DNA from: JASJHI01 sp965371355
GTDB lineage: Bacteria > Actinomycetota > Acidimicrobiia > Acidimicrobiales > Ilumatobacteraceae
NCBI GenBank assembly: GCA_965371355.1
Contig: CBDUYD010000024.1
Location: 1-25,452 of the forward strand
DNA length: 25,452 nt
Direction of reading: 5' to 3'
Shown: piece by piece, positions 6,642-14,017 of the stretch
Layout: each line of letters opens with the position of its first letter
How positions within the stretch are numbered: position 1 is the stretch's first letter
Position numbers and translations under genes: made by a program
Notes under the pieces: generated by a model
Told to the model about the DNA's origin: nothing
The model's input: only the letters and a program-made list of their open reading frames with translations
Databases searched by the model: none

Positions 6642-7406
6642 ATGAGCACGCCAGAAGTCCTTCCGGGCGCCGAACCGATATCGCATACCGGATCCGGTGC
6701 CACCGGCGTTCTCGTCCTGCACGGGTTCACCGGCAACCCATCGTCGCTTAGAACCCAGGCCGAGGCGATGGTCGAACTCGACCACCACGTCGAGCTGCCG
6801 AGACTGCCGGGTCACGGAACGACGGTCGAGGACATGCTGACCACCGGGTGGTCCGACTGGTCGGCCGCGACGCTCGATGCGTATGACCGGCTGGCCGAGC
6901 GTGCCGACCGCATCGTCGTCATGGGCCTCTCGATGGGCGGCACGCTCACACTCTGGACCGCACTGCAGCGTCCGGCGACGAGCGGGATCATCTGCGTCAA
7001 CCCGGCGACCCAGCCGCAGCCCGACGATGTGCTCGCGATGGTGCAGGAGATGGTTGACGGTGGAAGTGAGGTGATGCCCGGCATCGGCTCGGACATCGCC
7101 GACCCCGACGCGGTAGAGGTCGCGTACGACGGGACACCGTTGCGCCCGTTGCTGTCGCTCATCAACGACGGTCTCTCGCCGATCGCCCGGAGATACGGAG
7201 AGTTGACCATGCCGCTGCTGCTGTTCACGTCGCACAACGATCACGTCGTCGAACCGAGCAACAGTGAGCACCTGGCCGCCAACCACGGCGGCGAGGTCGA
7301 ACACGTCTGGCTCGACCGCAGCTTCCACGTCGCCACCCAGGACTTCGACCGCGAGTCGATCACCGAACGGTCGGTGGCTTTCATCGCCGAGATAACTGCA
7401 GAGTGA
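6642..7406 (+). CDS. Alpha/beta hydrolase, carboxylesterase / monoacylglycerol lipase type
   Basis: A 254-residue serine hydrolase resembling Est30 and bacterial monoacylglycerol lipase. The oxyanion segment HGFTGN is at residues 27-32, the nucleophile elbow GLSMGG has Ser97, the acid is Asp200 (SHNDHVV) and the catalytic His is 229 (SFHVATQDFD). Spacing of the triad matches that family, which hydrolyses short acyl esters or monoglycerides. The ATG at 6642 is preferred to GTG at 6615 because a TAGAAC hexamer ends 8 nt upstream and the protein then starts near the first strand. Its stop overlaps the GTG start of lgt by 3 nt, so the two are translationally coupled. Confidence 0.9.
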   Translation: MSTPEVLPGAEPISHTGSGATGVLVLHGFTGNPSSLRTQAEAMVELDHHVELPRLPGHGTTVEDMLTTGWSDWSAATLDAYDRLAERADRIVVMGLSMGGTLTLWTALQRPATSGIICVNPATQPQPDDVLAMVQEMVDGGSEVMPGIGSDIADPDAVEVAYDGTPLRPLLSLINDGLSPIARRYGELTMPLLLFTSHNDHVVEPSNSEHLAANHGGEVEHVWLDRSFHVATQDFDRESITERSVAFIAEITAE

Positions 7407-8434
7407 GGATCATGATCGCCAGCATTCCCAGCCCGTCGTTCAACTCGATCGACATCGGCCCGCTCAGCATCAACCTGTACGGCCTCTTCATCGCGCTCGG
7501 CGTCGTCGCCGCGATCTGGTTGTTCGGTAGGCGGCTCGAACAACGCGGGGCGGGCAACAGCGACGACGCGAGCGCGATCGGTCTGTGGGCAGTGCTGGCC
7601 GGCGTGATCGGCGCACGGCTGTACCACGTCGCCACCGATTGGGACCGCTTCGAAGACGATCTCGGCAAGATCCCCGCGATCTGGGAAGGGGGACTCGGGA
7701 TCCCGGGCGGGTTGCTCGTCGGCGTCCCGGTCGGCCTCTTCGTCGCGCACCGCAAGGGGATCTCCGTCGGCATGGCGGCCACGTGTGCGGCCCCGGCGAT
7801 CCCGCTCGCCCAGTCGATCGGACGGTGGGGCAACTATTTCAACCAGGAGCTGTACGGCGGGCCCACCGATCTTCCGTGGGCGCTCGAGATCGACGCCGCC
7901 CACCTCGAGCCGGGCTACGCGGTCGGCACCACCTTCCATCCGACGTTCCTCTACGAGTCGTTGTGGACGCTCGGGCTCTGCTTCCTGCTGCTCTGGATCG
8001 ACCGTCGGTTCCGCCCGGCGCTCGGCCAGCTGATGGTGATGTACGTGATCGGCTACGGCGTCGGCCGGTTCTGGGTCGAGGGCCTGCGCATCGACACCGC
8101 CGACGAGCTCGGCGGTTTGCGTTGGAACCAGTGGGTGGCGTTGGTGGCGGTCATCTCCGGCGTGATCGTGCTCGCCGCGATGCGCCGGGTACAGGTGTCG
8201 CCCGTGCCGATCACGGCGCCGGTCGGCGACGAGGAAGACGATGACCAGGGTGACGGTGATACGGAGTCGGATGATGACGACGAACAGCCGGGTGGTGACG
8301 ACGGGCCGGACGCCGGTGACGGCGATGCGGATGCGGATGGCGACGACCATGCGGATGGCGACGCCGGGTCGGAGCGCGACGACAACGCAGATGCCACGGG
8401 AGTCGAGTCGGGCGGATCGGATCCCGACCGCTGA
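7403..8434 (+). CDS. lgt: Prolipoprotein diacylglyceryl transferase with acidic C-terminal tail
   Basis: A 343-residue polytopic membrane enzyme. It moves diacylglycerol from phosphatidylglycerol onto the lipobox Cys of prolipoproteins, the first step of lipoprotein maturation. The Lgt signature is present: GRWGNYFNQELYGG (Arg141, Asn144, Glu149), preceded by WEGGLGIPGG and followed by FHPTFLYES and GRFWVEGLRID (Arg222, Glu226). About seven hydrophobic segments end near residue 260. Residues 276-343 form a low-complexity tail of Asp, Gly, Glu and Ala, probably disordered and cytoplasmic. The start is uncertain. GTG 7403 gives the GTGA overlap with the esterase, while ATG 7412 would lose three residues. 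Confidence 0.95.
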   Translation: MRIMIASIPSPSFNSIDIGPLSINLYGLFIALGVVAAIWLFGRRLEQRGAGNSDDASAIGLWAVLAGVIGARLYHVATDWDRFEDDLGKIPAIWEGGLGIPGGLLVGVPVGLFVAHRKGISVGMAATCAAPAIPLAQSIGRWGNYFNQELYGGPTDLPWALEIDAAHLEPGYAVGTTFHPTFLYESLWTLGLCFLLLWIDRRFRPALGQLMVMYVIGYGVGRFWVEGLRIDTADELGGLRWNQWVALVAVISGVIVLAAMRRVQVSPVPITAPVGDEEDDDQGDGDTESDDDDEQPGGDDGPDAGDGDADADGDDHADGDAGSERDDNADATGVESGGSDPDR

Positions 8435-8523
8435 TCACCGAGCCGCCTCCTCGGCTCAACGTCGATCTCTTCCCGCCGCGACCCTGACTCGGAACTCGAT
8501 CGTCGCACGCCGCGATCGTCGGC

Positions 8524-8529
8524 CAGACT
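8524..8529 (+). promoter_or_regulatory. Candidate -10 hexamer (CAGACT) of the Eis-like gene
   Basis: CAGACT ends 7 nt before the GTG at 8537. It is weaker than TANNNT but has the same spacing as elsewhere in the window, and it suggests that the gene is transcribed apart from lgt, which ends 102 bp upstream. Confidence 0.3.
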
Positions 8530-8536
8530 GACGCTC

Positions 8537-9730
8537 GTGGCCAAGATCGAACTCCGCACGCCGACCGAGGACGATTTCGGGGAGATGCTCGAGCTCGACC
8601 GCCGCGCGTTCGGGGAAGCGTGGACCGACGAGGACATCGAGGCGTTCCGGCCGAACCGTGACCTTCGTCGATTCCGCATCGCACGAGACGGAACCGATCT
8701 CGTCGCGACGGTGGGTTCGTACGCGCAGGAACTGACCGTTCCCGGCGGCGGACAGGTTCGGGCGGCGGGTGTCACCTGGATAGCGGTCGCGACGTCACAT
8801 CGTCGTCGCGGTCTGCTGCGCCGGTTGATGTCGGTCGTCCACGACGACATCGCAGAACGTGGCGAGCCGCTCGCGTTGCTGACGGCGAGCGAAGGAGGCA
8901 TCTACGAGCGCTTCGGGTACGGCCTCGCGACGCGGTTCCGTGTGATCGAGATCGATCGTCGCCGCACCCAGATCGCCCAGCGGTTCGTGCCGAGCGCCGG
9001 CAACATCCGGATCGTCGACCCCAACGCACACGTCGATCAGCTCGTCGAGATATTCGATCGCTACCGCCGATCGAGGGTCGGCGAGATCGAGCGCGACGCG
9101 GCGTGGACCCGCGGTCGGCTCCACCAGTTCGGTGCGGGAGCCACGACCGCGCTGCACCGCGACGGTTTCGCGACATGGAAGGTCGCCGCCAAGTGGAATG
9201 ACGGCCACCCCGCAAGCGACGCGCAGCTGATGGATCTCGTCGCCGTCACACCCGATGCGTATGCCGCATTGTGGAACACCGTGCTGTCGGTCGATCTCGT
9301 CGGCCGTATCCGCAGCACTTCGGTCGTCTCGCTCGACGACCCTTTGCCGTTCCTGCTCGACGACCAGCGGGCCCTCCGGACAACCGACCTGAACGACATG
9401 CTGTGGGTACGTCCCGCCAACATCCGCAAGGCGTTCGCTGCGCGCACCTACGGAACCGACGACTCGTTCGTGATCGACGTGGTCACCGACGAACGCGGCG
9501 AACGCTGGAAGATCAGCGGCTCTCCCGAGGGCGGCGATGCGCGCAAGGCGCGCACGAAGCCACACCTGTCGACCGATCGGGCGTCGCTCGGAGCGCTGTT
9601 CCTCGGGGGTGTGCTGCCGTCGACGCTGGCGGCGGGGCGGCGCCTGACCGCCTCGTCGGAGGAGGTCCTCCTGCGCGCCGACCATTTCTTCGGCCATCTC
9701 CCGGCGGCACACTGCTCGACCGGGTTCTAG
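8537..9730 (+). CDS. GNAT acetyltransferase, Eis family
   Basis: A 397-residue protein with the Eis architecture: an N-terminal GNAT domain, a second GNAT-like domain and a C-terminal SCP2-like domain. VTWIAVATSHRRRGLLRRL (79-97) is the acetyl-CoA motif A. EGGIYERFGYG (119-129) holds the tyrosine used as general acid in Mycobacterium tuberculosis Eis. The chain ends in Phe397, and in that enzyme the C-terminal carboxylate of a terminal Phe helps catalysis, so the end appears functionally kept. Eis enzymes acetylate amines, including aminoglycosides, at several positions. The native substrate here is unknown. The start is GTG 8537. Confidence 0.9.
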   Translation: MAKIELRTPTEDDFGEMLELDRRAFGEAWTDEDIEAFRPNRDLRRFRIARDGTDLVATVGSYAQELTVPGGGQVRAAGVTWIAVATSHRRRGLLRRLMSVVHDDIAERGEPLALLTASEGGIYERFGYGLATRFRVIEIDRRRTQIAQRFVPSAGNIRIVDPNAHVDQLVEIFDRYRRSRVGEIERDAAWTRGRLHQFGAGATTALHRDGFATWKVAAKWNDGHPASDAQLMDLVAVTPDAYAALWNTVLSVDLVGRIRSTSVVSLDDPLPFLLDDQRALRTTDLNDMLWVRPANIRKAFAARTYGTDDSFVIDVVTDERGERWKISGSPEGGDARKARTKPHLSTDRASLGALFLGGVLPSTLAAGRRLTASSEEVLLRADHFFGHLPAAHCSTGF

Positions 9731-9756
9731 TCGGAGTTCCGGCCGGCGAGGGACCG

Positions 9757-10923
9757 TCACGGTCGACGGGCGAGACCCCGGAAGCGGACCGCGCGTTCCT
9801 CCAGCTCCTCCGCGAAGTGGGCCGCCCATCCGGCGATGCGAGCGATGGCGAAAATCTGGATATCGGGATCGAGCGCGGCGATCCAGGTGAGGGCGCCGAG
9901 CGCGACATCGACGTTCGGCGGATGCGGGAGCACCCGGCCGACCTCGGCGATCACCTCGTCGACCAACCGCGTCCGCTCGCCGTCGGGATCGATCGCGCGC
10001 ACCGCTGTCAGCAGCAGCTCACAGCGCGGGTCGACCGATCGGTAGACCTTGTGGCCGAAGCCGGGGATCGGTCGGTGTTCCTCGCGGTATCGCCGGACGA
10101 CGGTCCTCGTGCCGTTGGACGCACACTCGTCGATGAAGCGGTGCGCGAATGGCGCCGCCGACCCGTGGAGCGCGCCCTCGACGACAGCCAGTCCCGCCGC
10201 GAGCGCACCGTAGGGCGACGTCCGCACCGATGCCGCGATCCGCACGGCGAGCGTGCTCGTCGCGAGCTCGTGGTCCGCGAGGCACATCATCGCCACGTCG
10301 ACAGCGTGAACGATTTCCGGTCGAGGTCGCCGCATCCAGATCGCCACGACGCGCTCCGCGTACCGACCGTTGGTCTCTGTCGAGCCGAGCATCGTCGGCG
10401 TGACGAGAAGGAGCCGCCGGCCGGCCGTCTCGGCGGAGTCGTGGGGATGAGCTGCCGACAGGATCGACGTCGCGACCGCCATCCGCTGCGGTACCGAGAT
10501 GTCGCCGAGTCGGCGCACCGCCGCACACCGCTCGATATCGGCCACGTCCGCGGCGGGCCACACCGCCGGCCACGCCACCGGTTCGACCGGTTCTTCGGCC
10601 GTCGACCAGATGAGTTCGGCGACGTCTTCGTAGTGGTGGTGCTCGACGAGGTCGGCGAGCATCCGGCCGCGGTGGCTGACCCCCTCCTCGCTCAACGTCG
10701 TGACACGCGAGGTGATCTGCACGTCGATCGTCGGTGCCGGCGCTAGCGGCGCCCGCCGCGAGGTGCGGGCGAGTTCTTCGATCTCGTCGAGCGAGAACAG
10801 CGATGCACGGCCGTCGGCCGCTGTCTGCCGCGAGACCTTTCCGCGGCTCACGTACGCGTACAGCGTCGCTTGTGTGACGCCGAGCAGGCGCGCCGCCTCG
10901 GCGGATCTGATCAGCGTCGACAT
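9757..10923 (-). CDS. Citrate synthase-family protein with N-terminal helix-turn-helix
   Basis: A 388-residue fusion. Residues 4-55 form an excisionase/MerR-like DNA-binding domain (SAEAARLLGVTQATLYAYVSRG, then a SLFSLDEIEEL segment). Residues 70-388 are a citrate synthase fold with DHELATST (His218), LHGS (His253), GFGHKVYRSVDPR (His291, Arg300) and PPNVDV (Asp339). The His-His-Asp catalytic set is therefore complete. It may condense acetyl-CoA with oxaloacetate or another 2-oxoacid, act as a metabolite-sensing regulator, or do both. The ATG at 10921-10923 is preferred over an upstream start at 10968 because GATGAT ends 6 nt before it with TTGATC 17 bp further. The gene is divergent from a second citrate synthase, 88 bp apart. 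Confidence 0.88.
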   Translation of the reverse strand: MSTLIRSAEAARLLGVTQATLYAYVSRGKVSRQTAADGRASLFSLDEIEELARTSRRAPLAPAPTIDVQITSRVTTLSEEGVSHRGRMLADLVEHHHYEDVAELIWSTAEEPVEPVAWPAVWPAADVADIERCAAVRRLGDISVPQRMAVATSILSAAHPHDSAETAGRRLLLVTPTMLGSTETNGRYAERVVAIWMRRPRPEIVHAVDVAMMCLADHELATSTLAVRIAASVRTSPYGALAAGLAVVEGALHGSAAPFAHRFIDECASNGTRTVVRRYREEHRPIPGFGHKVYRSVDPRCELLLTAVRAIDPDGERTRLVDEVIAEVGRVLPHPPNVDVALGALTWIAALDPDIQIFAIARIAGWAAHFAEELEERAVRFRGLARRP

Positions 10924-10929
10924 GACGTC

Positions 10930-10958
10930 ATCATCGTCGAACTGGTTGACGGGATCAA
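10930..10958 (-). promoter_or_regulatory. Promoter of the HTH-citrate synthase gene
   Basis: On the minus strand TTGATC (plus-strand 10953-10958) and GATGAT (10930-10935) are separated by 17 bp, and the hexamer ends 6 nt before the ATG. The -35 box overlaps the first CAATGTTGAT repeat. Confidence 0.5.
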
Positions 10959-10980
10959 TGTTGATCAAAGCAATGTTGAT
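10954..10980. promoter_or_regulatory. Candidate operator between the two citrate synthase genes
   Basis: CAATGTTGAT occurs twice (10956-10965 and 10971-10980, 15 bp apart). The first copy sits in ATCAA-TG-TTGAT, a 5-bp inverted repeat, and TTGATCAA (10961-10968) is a perfect palindrome. The block is AT-rich against the GC-rich surroundings and covers both divergent -35 boxes. The HTH domain of the adjacent fusion protein is the obvious candidate binder. Confidence 0.55.
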
Positions 10981-11004
10981 TTCGGACCTCGCGTTGCGGA
11001 GACT
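10976..11004 (+). promoter_or_regulatory. Promoter of the plus-strand citrate synthase gene
   Basis: TTGATT (10976-10981) and GAGACT (10999-11004) are separated by 17 bp, and the hexamer ends 7 nt before the ATG at 11012. It mirrors the promoter on the other strand, and its -35 overlaps the second CAATGTTGAT repeat. Confidence 0.5.
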
Positions 11005-11011
11005 CGAAGCT

Positions 11012-12160
11012 ATGACGACACGACAGATCGAGGTACCAGCTGGCTTGAACGGGGTGGTGGCCGCCGAGACGGCGATCGGCGCCGTACACGGGGACGAGGG
11101 CTTCTTCCACTACCGGGGTCACGACGCGACCCGGCTGGCCCGAGCGCGCTCGTTCGAGGAGGTCTGGTATCTCGTGCGCGAGGGGCGACTCCCGACGGAA
11201 TCCGAACTCACCGAATTCCGCAGCACCATCGCCGAGCACCGGCGGGTTCCCGAGGCGCTCTATCCGATCATCGAGCAAGCCGCGGCCACCGAGGCCGGTC
11301 TGTTGGCGAAGCTGCGGACGGTCCTGTCGGTGGCCGCTCCCTCGCTCGGACTGCGCCCGGTCATCGACATCGATCCGGTCGATTGTCGCGAACAGACGCT
11401 GAGGGTGGCCTCGGTCGTCCCGTCCATCCTTGCCGCGCTGTACCGGATCGGTCATGGTGACGCGCCGATCGAGCCGCTGGCGACCCTCGGCCACGCCGCC
11501 GCGTACCTCCGTGAGACGACGGGCGTGATGCCGACTCCGGTGGCGACCCGAGCTGTCGAGCAGTACATGATCCTCACGATCGACCATGGCTTCAATGCCT
11601 CCACATTCACCGCCCGCGTGGTCGCCTCGACGGGTGCCGACGTCGCCGATGCAGTCTGCTCGGCCCTCGGCGCGCTCGCGGGACCGCTGCACGGCGGAGC
11701 GCCGAGCAGGGCGCTCGATGCGCTCGACGAGATCGGCTCCCCCGACCGGGTGACCGAGTGGGTTCGCGGCGAGGTGGCGGCCGGCCGGAAGATCATGGGG
11801 TTCGGACACGCGGTGTACCGCGCGCCCGATCCCCGCTCCGGGCTATTGCGGGAGGTGGCCGAGCGACTCGGCGGCGAGCTGGTCGAGCAAGCGATCGCGA
11901 TCGAGGCCGAGATACTGGTGACACTCGCCGAGCTGAAACCAGGTCGGCCGCTGCCGAGCAACGTCGAGTTCTACGCCGGCGTCGTGATGGAGTCGGCGGG
12001 CCTGCCCCGGCCGATGTTCACGCCGACCTTTGCCGTCAGTCGCACGATCGGCTGGTGCGCCCACATCGTCGAACAAGCCGCGCTCGGCAAACTGATCCGC
12101 CCCAGCTCCCGCTACACCGGCCCACCCCCAACCCGAAATATGTGCACAGGATCCCGCTGA
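11012..12160 (+). CDS. Citrate synthase / 2-methylcitrate synthase homologue
   Basis: A 382-residue citrate synthase of the actinobacterial CitA-like type. It starts with IEVPAGLNGVVAAETAIGAV and FFHYRGHDATRLA. The active-site blocks are DHGFNASTF (His193), LHGG (His227), GFGHAVYRAPDPR (His266, Arg275) and SNVEFYAG. The usual catalytic Asp position is Glu319, which from memory also occurs in the citrate synthase 2 group. The enzyme would condense acetyl- or propionyl-CoA with oxaloacetate. The ATG at 11012 is chosen because the much longer upstream frame runs through the divergent promoter. The last codons (RNMCTGSR, stop) lie inside the first copy of a 51-bp repeat, so the native C-terminus near YTGP has probably been altered. 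Confidence 0.92.
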   Translation: MTTRQIEVPAGLNGVVAAETAIGAVHGDEGFFHYRGHDATRLARARSFEEVWYLVREGRLPTESELTEFRSTIAEHRRVPEALYPIIEQAAATEAGLLAKLRTVLSVAAPSLGLRPVIDIDPVDCREQTLRVASVVPSILAALYRIGHGDAPIEPLATLGHAAAYLRETTGVMPTPVATRAVEQYMILTIDHGFNASTFTARVVASTGADVADAVCSALGALAGPLHGGAPSRALDALDEIGSPDRVTEWVRGEVAAGRKIMGFGHAVYRAPDPRSGLLREVAERLGGELVEQAIAIEAEILVTLAELKPGRPLPSNVEFYAGVVMESAGLPRPMFTPTFAVSRTIGWCAHIVEQAALGKLIRPSSRYTGPPPTRNMCTGSR

Positions 12161-12182
12161 GCGGGAAGATACGGGCACAGAA
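12132..12182. repeat. 51-bp structured repeat, copy 1
   Basis: The unit starts CCCGAAATATG and ends ACGGGCACAGAA, and matches copy 2 at 48 of 51 positions. It contains TCCCGC-TGA-GCGGGA, a 6-bp stem with a triloop. The three differences (within TGTGCAC against TGCCCGC) break the outer stem that copy 2 can form. The stop codon of the citrate synthase (12158-12160) lies in this loop. Confidence 0.9.
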
Positions 12183-12192
12183 CCGGGGCATC

Positions 12193-12243
12193 CCCGAAAT
12201 ATGCCCGCAGGATCCCGCTGAGCGGGAAGATACGGGCACAGAA
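12193..12243. repeat. 51-bp structured repeat, copy 2
   Basis: It starts 61 bp after copy 1, with a 10-bp spacer. Besides the TCCCGC-TGA-GCGGGA hairpin it has outer arms TGCCCG and CGGGCA, giving a two-stage stem. The two-copy block is bounded by CCCCCA (12125-12130) and TGGGGG (12244-12249), an inverted pair. It lies 32 bp before the gatC start. Confidence 0.9.
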
Positions 12244-12261
12244 TGGGGGTCGGGGCGGCGG

Positions 12262-12267
12262 TAGCCT
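12262..12267 (+). promoter_or_regulatory. Candidate -10 hexamer (TAGCCT) of the gatCAB operon
   Basis: TAGCCT ends 8 nt before the GTG at 12276. It supports that start over an upstream in-frame ATG at 12243, which would begin inside the repeat. The -35 position falls at the edge of repeat copy 2. Confidence 0.45.
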
Positions 12268-12275
12268 CGGCGCTC

Positions 12276-12578
12276 GTGTCCGCACGCATCACCCCCGACG
12301 CTGTTTCCAAGGTCGCCCGGCTCGCACGCTTGTCGCTCACCGATGCGGAACTCGATCGGGCGACCCATCAACTCGCCGACATGCTCGACCACTTTGCCGA
12401 CATCGACGCGCTCGATCTGGACGACGTCGAGCCGATGACGCAGCCGACACCGCTGGCCAACGTGATGCGCGACGACGTCGAACAGCCGAGCCTCGATCGC
12501 GACGAGGTGCTCGCCGAGGCGCCTGTGGTCGAGGACGGCAGATTCCGCGTCCCACCGATCCTGGGACTCTCGGAATGA
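12276..12578 (+). CDS. gatC: Asp/Glu-tRNA amidotransferase subunit C
   Basis: A 100-residue protein with the GatC pattern: ITPDAVSKVARLARLSLTDAE at the N-terminus, then QLADMLDHFADIDALDLDDVEPMTQPTPLANVMRDD, the wrap-around segment that bridges GatA and GatB. The C-terminal VPPILG is the usual ending. The subunit stabilises the GatCAB complex, which converts Glu-tRNA(Gln) or Asp-tRNA(Asn) to the cognate amide form. GTG 12276 gives a normal-length protein. The stop overlaps the gatA ATG by 4 bp (ATGA). Confidence 0.95.
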   Translation: MSARITPDAVSKVARLARLSLTDAELDRATHQLADMLDHFADIDALDLDDVEPMTQPTPLANVMRDDVEQPSLDRDEVLAEAPVVEDGRFRVPPILGLSE

Positions 12579-14017
12579 CCGGTCCCGACGGCACCGAGCC
12601 GATGGCGGCCGCCGCGATCGCCGATCGGGTGCGCGACGGCTCGCTCACCGCGGTCGAGGTCGTCGAGCGCCATCTCGCCGAGATCGATCGCCGCGAGACC
12701 GAGATCCACGCGTTCAACACCGTGCTCGCCGACGAGGCGCGAAACCGTGCCGCCGAGATCGACGCAGAGGTGGCGGCGGGCAACGATCCGGGTCCGCTCG
12801 CGGGTGTTCCGGTCGCGCTCAAGGACAACATGTGCACGCGGGGGATCCCGACGACATGCTCGTCGAAGATCCTCGACGGGTGGAAGCCGCCGTACGACGC
12901 CACGATCGTCACCAAGCTCCGCGCGGCGGGCGCGGTGGTCATCGGCAAGACCAATCTCGACGAGTTCGCGATGGGTTCGAGCACCGAGAACTCCGCCTTC
13001 GGGCCGACCAGGAACCCGCACGACACGTCCCGCGTGCCCGGCGGATCCAGCGGCGGATCGGCCGCTGCCGTCGCCGCCGGCTTCGCTACGCTCGGGCTCG
13101 GCTCCGACACCGGCGGCTCGATCCGTCAGCCGGCAGCCCTCTGCGGGGTGGTCGGGGTGAAGCCGACCTATGGAGCGGTCAGCCGTCTCGGGCTGATCGC
13201 GTTCGCATCGAGCCTCGACCAGATCGGACCGCTCAGCAACAGCGTCCGCGATGCAGCCCTCATGCTCGAGACGATCTCGGGCCACGACCCCCTCGACTCC
13301 ACGTCGATCGAGCAGGGTCCGCTGGAGCTGCTCGGCGAGCTCGATCGTGGCGTCGAGGGCCTCCGCGTCGGCCGGATCACCGATCTGCCCGAGGGTGCGA
13401 GTTCCGACGTGAACGATCGACTCGACGAGGCGTTCGATGCGTTGCGAGACGCCGGCGCGACCGTCGTCGACGTTCGGGTGCCCGCGTTCACCTACGGCCT
13501 CACCGCCTACTACCTCATCGCACCCGCCGAGGCGTCGAGCAACCTCGCCCGCTACGACGGCGTGCGCTTCGGGCTCCGCAACGAGGCGCCCGACACGAAC
13601 GCGATGTACATGGCAACGCGTACCGAGGGCTTCGGCGACGAGGTCAAGCGCCGCATCATGCTCGGCACCTACGCCCTCTCGGCCGGGTACTACGACGCCT
13701 ACTACGGAAGGGCGTTGAAGGTTCGGCGGCGGATCGCCGACGATCTCTCGCGGGCCTACGCCGACGCCGACGTACTTCTCACCCCGGCCTCACCGTCGGT
13801 CGCGTTCAAACTCGGCGACAAGACGTCGGACCCGATGGCGATGTACCTCTGCGACACGTACACGATCCCCTCCAACCTGACCGGGCATCCGGGCATCAGC
13901 GTGCCGTTCGGAACGGGCGAGTCCGGACTCCCCGTCGGCGTGCAGGTGCTCGCACCGGCGCTCGCCGACGGCCTCATGTTCCGGACCGCGGCCGAGTTGG
14001 AGCGGAGGGCGCCGTGA
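12575..14017 (+). CDS. gatA: Asp/Glu-tRNA amidotransferase subunit A (amidase)
   Basis: A 480-residue amidase-signature enzyme and the glutaminase subunit of GatCAB. It releases ammonia from glutamine and feeds it through a tunnel to GatB. The Ser-cisSer-Lys triad is visible: Lys83 (VALKDN), Ser158 (PGGSSGGSA) and Ser182 (GSDTGGSIRQP), with spacing equal to the Staphylococcus aureus enzyme (75 and 99 residues from Lys). GVVGVKPTYGAVSRLGLIAFASSLDQIGP continues the signature in the normal order. The gene overlaps gatC and gatB by 4 bp each, indicating coupled translation and balanced subunits. Confidence 0.97.
   Translation: MTGPDGTEPMAAAAIADRVRDGSLTAVEVVERHLAEIDRRETEIHAFNTVLADEARNRAAEIDAEVAAGNDPGPLAGVPVALKDNMCTRGIPTTCSSKILDGWKPPYDATIVTKLRAAGAVVIGKTNLDEFAMGSSTENSAFGPTRNPHDTSRVPGGSSGGSAAAVAAGFATLGLGSDTGGSIRQPAALCGVVGVKPTYGAVSRLGLIAFASSLDQIGPLSNSVRDAALMLETISGHDPLDSTSIEQGPLELLGELDRGVEGLRVGRITDLPEGASSDVNDRLDEAFDALRDAGATVVDVRVPAFTYGLTAYYLIAPAEASSNLARYDGVRFGLRNEAPDTNAMYMATRTEGFGDEVKRRIMLGTYALSAGYYDAYYGRALKVRRRIADDLSRAYADADVLLTPASPSVAFKLGDKTSDPMAMYLCDTYTIPSNLTGHPGISVPFGTGESGLPVGVQVLAPALADGLMFRTAAELERRAP

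Noticed and set aside
10700..11011. N-terminal extension of the plus-strand citrate synthase
   Set aside because: The extra 104 codons read antisense through the HTH-citrate synthase gene and the shared promoter. Homologues begin near IEVPAGLNGV.
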